The translations under genes were made by a program, and so were the position numbers. Positions 11,037 to 19,844 of a stretch of 64,000 nucleotides of DNA are shown here, one piece after another. Location: positions 22,814,001-22,878,000 of the forward strand of contig NC_080569.1 in the NCBI RefSeq assembly GCF_030253575.1. The letters are read 5' to 3'. A model generated the notes under the pieces. That model did no database searches. It had not been told where the DNA came from and saw nothing but the letters and a program-made list of their open reading frames with translations. This stretch comes from Rhododendron vialii (Eukaryota > Streptophyta > Magnoliopsida > Ericales > Ericaceae). How positions within the stretch are numbered: position 1 is the stretch's first letter; the number at the start of each line of letters is the position of its first letter.

Positions 11037-12239
11037 TTTTTCAATGAGTTTTTTTTTTCAAAGTTGAAAAATTGGTTTAGTTGAAGAAATTCTCCTTATT
11101 TTTGTCCAATCTTCTACGGGTCTAGTCCCCAACTGCCTTTCTTTTTGGAACCAAGTTGAATTAGTCTTCTCCAGTAGAAGGAGCATCCTTGAAGTACAGT
11201 TCTTGGGTTTGTATATACCTAGCCTTTTGTTAATGGTTGTGGTCTGAAAATAATTTTTGCATTACTAAGGCAGTTGATTGATCAATGGTGTCTTTTTGAG
11301 ATGGTAAGAAGCTGGTTTTGTATTGTAAGTAAATGTAAATGTGTGTAGTAAGGTTGGTAAAGGGGTTCATTCATTTTTTTTTTTTTTTGCAACGTTTTGG
11401 CCAACACTTGGCAAGGATATGTGTTGCCACTGGATATTTTTGCTTTAGGCAGTGGCTTTAGTTCAATGTTGTAATTCTATGCTTTGTAAATATAGTGGAG
11501 TTGCAATGTTAATCTAATGAATGTTGTGGATTTTTTATTCTTTTTAAAATTTTCATTTTATTTGTTAAATCATTATTTAATGAGTATTTAAGTTTGGAGA
11601 AGAAAGGGCAAAATGGAAAAGTTTGAGCATTTTACATGTTGACTTTTCAAACTGGACACTCATTTTGGAATGCCCAAAAAAGGAAAGATGAACCCTCAAT
11701 TTGGAACAAAGGGAGTAGTATTTTTAATGCGTCCAAACTTAACACTATGTATAGGTTATAACAATATTTGATATTCGCCCACTCAATATGAAAGTCATTT
11801 GTTCGTCCTTAGGTACGAAGATTAAGCTACTCGAGAACTAGTGATCGATTCGATGAAAACTCATTCTAAAACCGACTCGATTAAGCTTGATTGTACTTTT
11901 GATGATTTCGTCAAACCAAGCATGTCAATTCCTTAACATGATCAACTGGGGGGTTTCCTGCCAGATTCTAGAGGTCATCCAAATGCTCGCTAAAGTAAGG
12001 ACAATTTTATTGAAATGCTACTTGCAACGTACAGAAACAAAGGATTGTTTTAGGATAAGGGATAGAGATCAAACAGGACATACACATTGTCAAGAAAAGA
12101 AAACTAAAAGATGAAAAATTGACTGCAATGGACATTAATAATTTTATGCTTATTTTGAGTAAATATGCATTTGACCATTGAGTTTACAACTTAATTAGCT
12201 TATGTTTCTATTTTCTAGTATGAGTTGTGTGAGCATGTC

Positions 12240-12981
12240 TAAGTCACGGTGCGCAGAGACACTGCAACAATTCCAAGGCTTGCGAAGTGGGACTTAACAG
12301 AGATGTAGAAACAACTTGAAGACATCTAGTTGAATGATATTGAAGCTGATAAGGTAACAAATATTTAGTGTTTGTGCATTAAATACTAATAAAAGTAGAT
12401 TGTAGAATTCTCAACTCTGAGAGATGAGGGAAGAGAGATGGGTGCATTTTTCATGCACTTTGCATATCTCATTCATAGCATTCTCAATTTAATGTGAAAA
12501 CAACATTCTAATATTGTTGCTTCTCTAAAGGTGCAACAATCCACATTGAACCTAATAAAAGTAGATTGTAGAGAACATTCTCCTCTTTAAGAGATGAGGG
12601 ATGATAGATGGTGCATTTTTCATACACTTTGCATATCTTGTTCATAGCATTCTATGTTTGATTTAAAACAACATTCTAATAATGTTGCTTCTCTAAAAGG
12701 TGCAACAATCAACATTGAAACCTACTATTGCAGAGTGTGAATTGTACAAGATGAACCAAGGCGTTGGAGAAAATGAAGAAGATGAAGGAAAGAGAATGAA
12801 GAAGAGGAAGGACGTACTGAAGAAAAGGGAGTGATCATGAAGAGGAAGAGAGTGATGAAGGAACCGACGAAGAAATAGAGGAGGAAGAAAGCCAAGAAAA
12901 TGAAGAAAGGAAAAAGGATGAAGACATTTCCGACTGCATACCCAAGAAGACCAAACAAGGACCAGTGGATATTCAGTACTA
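12240..12981 (+). pseudogene. Degenerate coding remnant, unrecognised, with acidic tail
   Basis: One frame at about 12248-12355 reads like an exon (RRDTATIPRLAKWDLTEM, then KQLEDI and LNDIEADK). It has two in-frame stops and ends AAG before GTAACA, a plausible donor. Further on, 12824-12981 encodes a strongly acidic stretch (EEEESDEGTDEEIEEEES) ending in KKTKQGPVDIQY and a stop. An imperfect tandem duplication (12385-12721) separates the two. I do not recognise the family. A transposon-associated or plant mobile-type protein is one guess, without motif proof. Confidence 0.3.
12385..12721. repeat. Diverged tandem duplication, unit about 168 bp
   Basis: Two adjacent copies (about 12385-12552 and 12553-12721) share AATAAAAGTAGATTGTAGA, GAGATGAGGGA, GTGCATTTTTCAT, ACTTTGCATATC, ACAACATTCTAAT and TTGCTTCTCTAAA in the same order. 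Scattered substitutions and small indels separate them. It is an old tandem duplication in non-coding sequence. Confidence 0.8.
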
Positions 12982-13477
12982 GTAGTTTCACGAAGGTAGA
13001 GCACACAAACACAAACTAGGGGATTCAGGAGGAGAACCCTATGAAAAGTCCACATTCCTATGGGCTATCGAGCCCCGCGCTTGTTTTAGAGAGGGTTTTG
13101 ATTTTTGAACAATAGAAAAGAGTTACCACCCGGGTTTTTATAAGATGGTTTGCCACCCAAGAAACCTTGAACTTGAAAGTGATATTTGAGTTTGAAAATA
13201 AACCAGAGATTTTGAGTTCAGGAGCCAAGTTACGAAAAGAGAAGGCCTTTGTTCGGCACCCTTCTCGCTCGATTCGAGGATTGGTCTCTACTAAATATTT
13301 GTGATTTTGAAAAATGTTTATATTCTTAACCTTTAAAAACACGTGGCAAGTAGAGTGTATGGTGTAGGCATGTGCTGAAATGTACAGTATATGCAGAAGT
13401 AGAATAGGACAGAAAGTTACATGCGATGAATGAAAAGAATACAAACTATTGAAAAACTGCAGGAAACGGGGACAACT

Positions 13478-13512
13478 CCTTTGCACTGGGGTCCAAGTGC
13501 CCAACGCAAAGG
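13478..13512. repeat. Short hairpin, 13-bp arms, 9-nt loop
   Basis: The arms CCTTTGCACTGGG (13478-13490) and CCCAACGCAAAGG (13500-13512) are inverted repeats with two mismatches around a 9-nt loop. This is the same arrangement as the perfect hairpin 250 bp downstream. Confidence 0.8.
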
Positions 13513-13739
13513 ACCTGTCCAGATTAGTTTTTGAAAATATTTTATTTTTATCCAAACAATGGATTAATTGGTAAAGATTCATGTATCATAGCTTTTGAAA
13601 ATATTTTGATGTGCTTCTAGATGAAGTAGTAAAAAGACAGTGTTGAAAGGTATTGAAAATGAGTAATGAATGCTAGAAATGGAAGTAAAAGCTCCTAAAC
13701 CCCACTGATATTTAAAATAATCAGCGAGCCTAGGAGAAG

Positions 13740-13778
13740 GTGCTTTGCGCTAGGGAGTTAATGCCTAGCGCAAAGCAC
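13740..13778. repeat. Short perfect hairpin, 15-bp arms, 9-nt loop
   Basis: GTGCTTTGCGCTAGG (13740-13754) and CCTAGCGCAAAGCAC (13764-13778) are perfect reverse complements around the loop GAGTTAATG. A degraded relative lies at 16294-16325, with loop CAGTTGATG. Confidence 0.9.
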
Positions 13779-14226
13779 TCGCGATCACATTTTTTTTGTA
13801 ACTAGAACCCACGATCACGTTAGCCTGCTTGTATCACTGCCTTAGGTTCCTAGTTTCCTCAGATGGATAGAAACCAGAAATGTAAGTAGTTTTACTACCT
13901 TTCAAATACTTGATCAAGACTTTGAGCTTCGGTTTTAATGGCTAGACAATTGTTTTTGAGTTGAGAGATGATGAAGAGGGTCTTTTATAGTGAGTGTTGA
14001 GAAAATAAGGATTTTTGAGATGAAAATGAGATTTTTCTCTTCAAATATAAAACATTTCAAATTTTTCTTCAAGTATATGTGAAGAAAACCCAAATTGTAT
14101 ATATTCTAGAGAGAGAAAATAGCTTCAAACTTTGAAAGAGAATTTCAAGAATGAGGGAGGTGCATTGTCTCTTTTTTATTCTCTTCTAATGTGGCTCTAT
14201 TCATAGGGGAAAACGGAGGAGGAGCA

Positions 14227-16169
14227 TTGATGCGCCCATTCAGTAGTCGTTGAAGTTTACCAAACGGCTGTCAAATTCAATTATTTATTAATCGGACTAC
14301 AACTAAAGATTTGCATAGTATAGTGAGGAAGTCCGAGTCGATCCACAGGGAGCTCGAATATAGCTTGTTCGGATTGTAGATGTAAGGGTTTGTGGCGTTT
14401 AGGCGGCCAACTTTTGATTTTCCTTTGAAAGGTGGAGAAACACTCTTATGGAAAAGACTAAAAATGAGTTTTAACTAAGAATTAAAGGCAGCAAGGCAAT
14501 GGAGTTACTAACGCCCGTAACTTAAGCCATCTAACAATTCTCAACGAAAACACGGTTGAATCGCACGGCATAGGCTATCAACCGGAAGATTTAGCTATGA
14601 AAATGGTTAGACTTGATATAGAGTTTGAATAACAAGCTAAACACAAGGTGTGACATCGCTCCGGAACCATGTGAGCGAGCACATGATCACCGGAGATTAA
14701 CAACGCCAAGACTTGCATTCAAACTAAATATCAAGGTCAAGAACTAGAAGCATAGTCTGGAAAGCGAGCAAGTTCTTTGGTTCTTTTGGCAAACACGAGG
14801 CAAGACATAGCTCACGGAACTATGTGAGCAAGCACATGATCACCGGAGATTAACATCGACAAGTTTTGTTACATAAAAGGCGAACCACGCACATTTCCAA
14901 ACCAAACCTCAAGTCTTAAGTTGAGAAAGACAAGATTAACCAAAGTCACAAGGTGTTATTCACCTATGGCCAAGCCTTATTGACTACTCACACATAGCTA
15001 AAAGACTAGACATGGTAGAAAAACGGAGCAAAAGATTTAACCGAAGAAAACAAAAATAAATTTGATTTATGCAAAGATCCAAAGCATAGTTACAACATTA
15101 ATAAACGAGAAATTAACATAAAATAAATACTTACTTGAATTCTAAGGAAATTACAAAAGGAAAAGCATGAACAACAATGGAGGTCTCTCCTAGAGAGAGA
15201 ACTAAAGCTAGAACATAAAATAGATACTTAACTAAAGTGAGGGAGAAGAGTATTTATATAACTCAACTTCTCTCCCAACAAATATCCTATAAACATACTA
15301 TAAGTAGCAACTATTCCATAAATGGAAAGTCCAAAAAGCAGTAAATATCTGGCCGAAGGCTCGTGGTATCGATACTAATTATGGAAAGTATCGATACCAC
15401 ACTGTTAAGCTTGAAATGACCATTTTCCCGTAACGCTCCCGTATCGATACGACCTTAATCCGTATCGATGCAACAATCACTGGAACTCCACGAAGCTAAT
15501 GCGTATCGATACAGAATAAGGCTGTATCGATACGGGAAGGTTATCTCCAGTTCTGCCTTCAGCTTCAGCAGACAGCTCCCAGCAGCTTCCTCAGGTCCAC
15601 AGCACCTTATTTTCATTCTCTAAAGTTAAGTAAAGATTACATTTTAAACCTTTCTTTTACATTTTCTTTACTTTAATTTATTTAATGAAAATAAGAAAGT
15701 ACCCCCCATTTGGAAACAATGACATTACCAAAATTTCAAGATTCCAATTAAATCAAAATGTCAACCCTCCACTTTTAGTATAAAATGGAAAACTGCACAT
15801 TTTTCTCAAGAGAAAATAGATCAAAACATGACATTGCTTTTCAAATAAAACCTTGCAACTTTGTAGTTACTCTTAGAAAAATTCAAGAATCAATTACCGC
15901 CATGTTTATCATGAAAATCGATATTTTTCCAGAAAGGTCATTTTTCCATACTTAGACAGATTTTAAGGGGTCGATAGGGTTTTTGGGTACTTAGAAGCAT
16001 CCGGAGCATTCCTTGACGTCAAAACATGCCTTATTTGCACAGTTTACCTGAAAACACTAAAAACACACCTTACGTGCAATATCGCTATAAAGACTAAATA
16101 AAAGCAAGATAAAACAACATAAAGCGGGACTAGTCGTACCAAATATCTACAATATTGGGTGCTCATCAA
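14227..16169. mobile_element. Non-coding element of about 1.9 kb with short inverted ends
   Basis: Its ends are TTGATGCGCCCA (14227) and, inverted, TTGATGAGCACCCA (16169). It interrupts a region with similar hairpin sequences on both sides (13478-13778 and 16294-16325), which suggests it inserted there. It has no open frame of note. Contents are a diverged internal duplication (about 14645-14705 and 14800-14862, both with ACATGATCACCGGAGATTAAC) and a cluster of six GTATCGAT cores (15363-15534). I found no target duplication, so element class and exact limits are uncertain. A non-autonomous retroelement is also possible. Confidence 0.35.
15363..15534. repeat. Cluster of six GTATCGAT palindromes arranged in pairs
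   Basis: The core GTATCGAT(A/G)C starts at 15366, 15388, 15441, 15462, 15503 and 15524. Each is a self-palindrome or nearly so. Spacing within pairs is 22, 21 and 21 bp. Two of the pairs are also perfect 13-bp inverted repeats of each other: GTGGTATCGATAC with GTATCGATACCAC, and CGTATCGATACAG with CTGTATCGATACG. Confidence 0.9.
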
Positions 16170-16393
16170 GCGTCTATGCAAACTTAGAGTCGGCTAGATG
16201 CTTTGTAGGGGTTATGATGAGATTAACCTGCAGTAGTCAGAACTGTTAGTAACAAAAAAAGATTCCCAGTGCTGGGGAGTCTGTTAGACTATTTTGTGCT
16301 GGGCAGTTGATGCCTTGTGCTAGGCAGGTTTTGGATCCAGGTTCTGGGATGCTCAAGAATCGTTGATCAAGCCTTCGAATTCACGGTTCTGTA

Positions 16394-17005
16394 TTGTATC
16401 ATCATTGGAGATCTAAGGTAATTCGAGAAATCTCAATTTGGGATGTCTACAATTCCCTTACTTTCTTGACTACCGCAAGCACTCTTCTTCTTTATAGCTC
16501 ATTGTCAATATCACTTGCCAAGCTAACTCAAGAAGAGATCGAAATAACTCGATGCAAAATCAAGGATTCAACAACTTTTGCACAAAAAGGAAGAGTTGAA
16601 GGCAGAAATAGAAAGTTGTGTGATGACAGCAAGAAGCTTAAGATACAAATCAAAGAGTATAAAATCAAGAACAAGCGATTGACAATAGCTTTGAAATTGC
16701 TGAAGGAAATGAACCAAAATGAGAAGGAGAAACTTACAAGTGAATTGGCGGGTGGGATTGTGCATAAAGTTGTCAAAGAGTTAGAAGAAAAGAATTACGT
16801 GCTCGAGACTGAAAAGCCAGAACTAGAGGATGAGGTGGTTAATGTGATGGTACACAATCTCACCCAAGCCATTACAAATAGCTCCGAGAAAGCTGAACTC
16901 CAACTCGAAGCGACAAAACTCACTACGAAGAATAATGAACTTATAGATGAGCAAGACGAGGTACTGGTTGCGCAAAAAGCCACACAACAGGCAAAAAATG
17001 AATAG
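16394..17005 (+). CDS. Coiled-coil ORF, unrecognised (203 aa), gene status doubtful
   Basis: The open frame encodes a Lys/Glu-rich protein. After a hydrophobic N-terminal part (about residues 20-43) it is largely heptad-like (residues 45-200), with stretches such as LEEKNYVLETEKPELEDEV and QLEATKLTTKNNELIDEQDE. No catalytic motif or known domain is recognisable. The C-terminal third lies in the first unit of a 388-bp tandem repeat, and the stop (TAG) is inside that unit. A second copy of the same segment follows at 17106-17393. Similar Lys/Glu coiled coils occur in retrotransposon-derived ORFs and in filament-like plant proteins. I cannot say which, if either, this is, and it may be a remnant. 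The start codon is the first ATG in frame. Confidence 0.35.
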   Translation: MYHHWRSKVIREISIWDVYNSLTFLTTASTLLLYSSLSISLAKLTQEEIEITRCKIKDSTTFAQKGRVEGRNRKLCDDSKKLKIQIKEYKIKNKRLTIALKLLKEMNQNEKEKLTSELAGGIVHKVVKELEEKNYVLETEKPELEDEVVNVMVHNLTQAITNSSEKAELQLEATKLTTKNNELIDEQDEVLVAQKATQQAKNE

Positions 17006-17504
17006 GCCAGCAAAGAGCATTTATCAAAGCATAGGTGCCCAATGAGGTACTCCATGTATGGGAGAGTGAAGAAAATGACTCGAACACCAAACACCAGGCC
17101 AGAGTTTGTTTACCAAGAAACTTACAAGTGAATTGGCGGGTGGGATTGTGCATAAAGTTGTCAAAGAGTTAGAAGAAAAGAATTACGTGCTCGAGACTGA
17201 AAAGCCAAAACTAGAGGATGAGGTGGTTAATGTGACGGTACACAATCTCACCCAAGCCATTACAAATAGCTCCGAGAAAGCTGAACTCCAACTTGAAGCG
17301 ACAAAACTCACTACGAAGAATAATGAACTTATAGATGAGCAAGACGAGGTACTGGTTGCGCAAAAAGCCACACAACAGGCCAAAAATGAATAGGCCAGCA
17401 AAGAGCAGTTATCAAAGCATAGGTGCCCAATGAGGTACTCCATGTATGGGAGAGTGAAGAAAATGACTCGAACACCAAACACCAGGCCAGAGTTTGTTTA
17501 CCAA
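16729..17504. repeat. Near-perfect tandem duplication, 2 x 388 bp
   Basis: Unit 1 is 16729-17116 and unit 2 is 17117-17504. I see only about five or six single-base differences (for example GTGATGGT/GTGACGGT and CAACTCGAAG/CAACTTGAAG), so identity is about 98.5%. The duplicated segment holds the C-terminal half of the coiled-coil ORF, its stop codon and 110 bp beyond it. Because 388 is not a multiple of 3, the copies do not fuse into one frame. Confidence 0.95.
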
Positions 17505-17653
17505 ACAAGGAGGACGAGAGAAAGAAATTGGATGGGAAATCTACCAAGAAAGAACGAAAGGCGAATACAAAAAAAGGTCCAAAAGTCGATGTAACAAATG
17601 TTAACAATGTTCCTACACCAGTAGCAAAGGAAGATGGGAAGCTCGAGTTCTGA
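17423..17653 (+). pseudogene. Lys-rich downstream continuation of the coiled-coil ORF (remnant)
   Basis: From a GTG near 17423 the frame reads VPNEVLHVWESEENDSNTK, then a basic, Lys-rich tail (KKERKANTKKGPKVDV), and stops at 17653. It is in a different frame from the copy that ends at 17393 and has no ATG at its start. The best reading is that it was the original C-terminus, displaced by the duplication. No known domain is present. Confidence 0.3.
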
Positions 17654-17667
17654 AGAAAAGTAAGGTG

Positions 17668-18051
17668 TTAAAACACTTGCAACCGAAAGACCAAACTGTC
17701 CGAGAACTCTTGACCAACTTCTCTAATCAGATTAATCCACATAACTAACTTCAACACTTTAGGCTTATGACCTAGAATCAGGCACCTTACGAATTGTACT
17801 AGAACCAACATATTCGAAAAAGCAACGTCCACACGATCTATACGAGAAGAAACCGCCAAAGTGTACCAAGTTTGCAAATCTTCATCACTTTCCAACAGAC
17901 AATTAAGATGGCCATCAAATGAATAAGAAAGTCGAAATGCTCCTTGCATCAAATTAGGAAACTTTGCAACCAACTTCTTACACAGACAGTTAAAACCCAA
18001 GTCCCGTGTCAATAATAGAACAACAGTTATATCACCCCATCTACACATCAA
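17668..18051 (-). pseudogene. Possible MULE-transposase N-terminal (PB1-like) fragment
   Basis: The 127-codon frame reads CRWGDITVVLLLTRDLGF..LCKKLVAKFPNLMQGAFRLSYSFDGHLNCLLESDEDLQTWYTLA..RIDRVDVAF. Acidic SDEDLQ after a hydrophobic beta-strand pattern, preceded by a basic strand, is what PB1-like N-terminal domains of plant Mutator-type transposases look like. The transposase core and zinc finger are absent. It is a fragment at best. The resemblance is from memory of the family pattern, not a search. Confidence 0.35.
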
Positions 18052-19019
18052 CTCAAGTTACACAACTAGATTTTCTATCAAACTGAACCAAAAAGAAAGA
18101 GTAATAAAAGCAAAAAAGGTGATGTAGGAACTTCATAACTTTGCATATGCATAGCAGACAGCACTAGCATTCATCCTAAGTTCTACATAAAATAAAGTCT
18201 GAGAATATTCTCAACTTAGGAAAAAAACCACATGCAAAAGCAAATCCAACCTAATTCAATTGGATTTATACAAAAATGAATCTAATTCTACTTAATTCAA
18301 TTGGATTTACACAAAGTTGAATGCGATTTGCCATATAAATCGATTGTGATTTGTCAAAATTAATTTAGACAATTTGATTGTGATCAAAGTCAACCTAATT
18401 CAAGTTTTATCATATCAAATGTGATTCCAGGTAAACTCAAATCAATTTTGATCAAGTTCAACCTAATACAATTCTAGCTCATTCAATTCGAGAAAGAAAG
18501 ACGTGCAAGCGCGCACAGAAGCAAAAAAGATCTGAAGCAATGTGAAGAAACCACATTAAACCTGCCGAGAAATCAACCATGCGAATATGTCCCTGCCGCG
18601 TTCAAGATAATGAAAAAAATCTAATCAAAAGCTTGAACGAGCAATCAACCATGCAGATCAAGAGAATGAAACCTCTAGGGTTTGAATCAAAGCTTCGTTC
18701 ATGAATGATCTAGGTTGATCTGAAGTGGAATTGTAGTCGCAGACCAAAATCGTAGAGAGAGAGCGCAAAATTTGCGAAAATTTGATGTATGGGGGTATAA
18801 AAGTCATATCACACTCTATGATGAAGTTAACGGTAAATAACATTTGCGTCCATCCTTAATGAGAATTATTTCCTTCCATAGGTAAAAAGCTGTAAATAAA
18901 ATTGGAAACAATTGCACTAAAAAAAATCCAAGGGGTCACATCACCTTTGTATTTGGCACCAACGTGACCATGCTGTTGAACAAAATTTGAACCTAATCTA
19001 CTGCTTGTCTATCCCTTTT
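18052..19019. other. AT-rich intergenic DNA, nothing recognised
   Basis: The part from 18230 to 18480 is a degenerate repeat of CCTAATTCAATTGGATT-like words, and the rest is unstructured. No gene, tRNA or transposon end was found that I could support. Confidence 0.5.
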
Positions 19020-19400
19020 TAACCCGGTATAATCCGTGGGGTTTGGTTGGGTTCCAAACCGAAACCATAGGCACAAAACAGGGAACCAGGAGGCTTGACG
19101 CAAATGAGTCGAGTCGAGTCGAGTTTTATTGTGTTTGAGCTTAGCTCGTTTGTTATACGAGCTAAAAACTCGAGTTCGCGCGGCTCATCCGCTAGCCGAG
19201 CTTGATTCATTTACTAAACAAGTCTTTATTAGGGAGTCGAGCCGAGCTTTGAAATTTTGCTCAACTCGTTACTATTCAAGCCAAACCAAGTTGAGCCCTA
19301 ACGAACTGACCTCACAGGCAGCTTTGTTCGTTTGTAACCGGACCCAATCTGATCCACGACAGAATCGGCGGTCTTACCCGATTTAAAAATCCTCCGGGTT
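19020..19400. repeat. GAGTCGAGTCGAG-type dispersed repeat remnant
   Basis: The stretch with GAGTCGAGTCGAGTCGAG, TAGCTCG and GAGCCGAGCTT is matched in style by 39410-39560 (AAGCTCGGCTAG, GAGTCGAGCT, CGAGCCGAGCTGC). It is a dispersed repeat with no coding content. The Derlin promoter begins shortly after it. Confidence 0.5.
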
Positions 19401-19619
19401 TTTTTCCAACTGAACCGGACATTTTTCTCCACCGTCCGTTGACATCGATACTCTTGTTTCGCAGCAGATGATTGGCCGTTACTTGTCGACCAAGCCAAGT
19501 GATTGGTCCGTGACCTCCACGCGACCTCATCTCGCGTGTCCCTTACATACTACGACAAAAGATTTACCCTTCCTTTTTTTTTTTGACTGGAAATACACAA
19601 ACGCACCCAAGCGCCCTTG

Positions 19620-19626
19620 TATAAAT
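19620..19626 (+). promoter_or_regulatory. TATA-like motif of the Derlin gene
   Basis: TATAAAT lies 225 bp upstream of the Derlin ATG. A CT-rich leader (CTTCTCTCTCTCC around 19670) follows, as expected of a plant 5' UTR. The transcription start is inferred at about 19650. Confidence 0.45.
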
Positions 19627-19844
19627 CAGCTCCTTCTAGTTTTCGTGATTTACCATGAACTTTCTCTCATATCACTTCTCTCTCTCCTATTCCAATCCCC
19701 TGACATACCTCGCAGTACACCGACTGTAAGTTGTATATATCGATTCGAAGTTATAAATAGGCATTTTATTGGTTTCTCTCTCCAAAACTTTCTGAATTTG
19801 GTGTAGAAATTCCATTTGTATTTCATAGTTAGGGTTTCGGTTTG

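Larger units (their letters stand above)
8734..11715 (+). mobile_element. Plant mariner-like element (about 3.0 kb), inactive
   Basis: The proposed ends are CTCCTTCCGTTC at 8734 and, inverted, GAACAAAGGGAG at 11715. Over about 24 bp they match at roughly 19 positions as inverted repeats. Both ends abut TA (8732-8733 and 11716-11717), the target site of mariner/Stowaway elements. Inside lies a broken plant mariner transposase (9800-11036). A foldback element of about 415 bp occupies the left part. About 3 kb is a normal length for plant mariners. The left end is less certain than the right because the foldback sits right next to it. Confidence 0.5.
13056..14226. other. Non-coding repeat-derived DNA with short perfect hairpins
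   Basis: There is no supportable gene here. The - strand frame at 13058-13582 has no known motif. The interval contains two short hairpins with identical architecture (13478-13512 and 13740-13778), listed separately. The text around them looks like a non-coding retrotransposon region interrupted at 14227 by another element. Confidence 0.5.

Noticed and set aside
12693-13055. 120-codon and 95-codon - strand frames rich in Phe/Leu/Ser
   Set aside because: These are the complement of a GA-rich acidic stretch on the + strand; low complexity, no motif.
14200-16200. A CRISPR-like array suggested by the regularly spaced GTATCGAT words
   Set aside because: Repeats are 10-13 bp palindromes with irregular spacing between pairs, in a eukaryotic genome; not a CRISPR.
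16528-17607. Several - strand frames in the coiled-coil region
   Set aside because: They mirror the + strand duplicated ORF; Ser/Phe/Cys-rich without domains.
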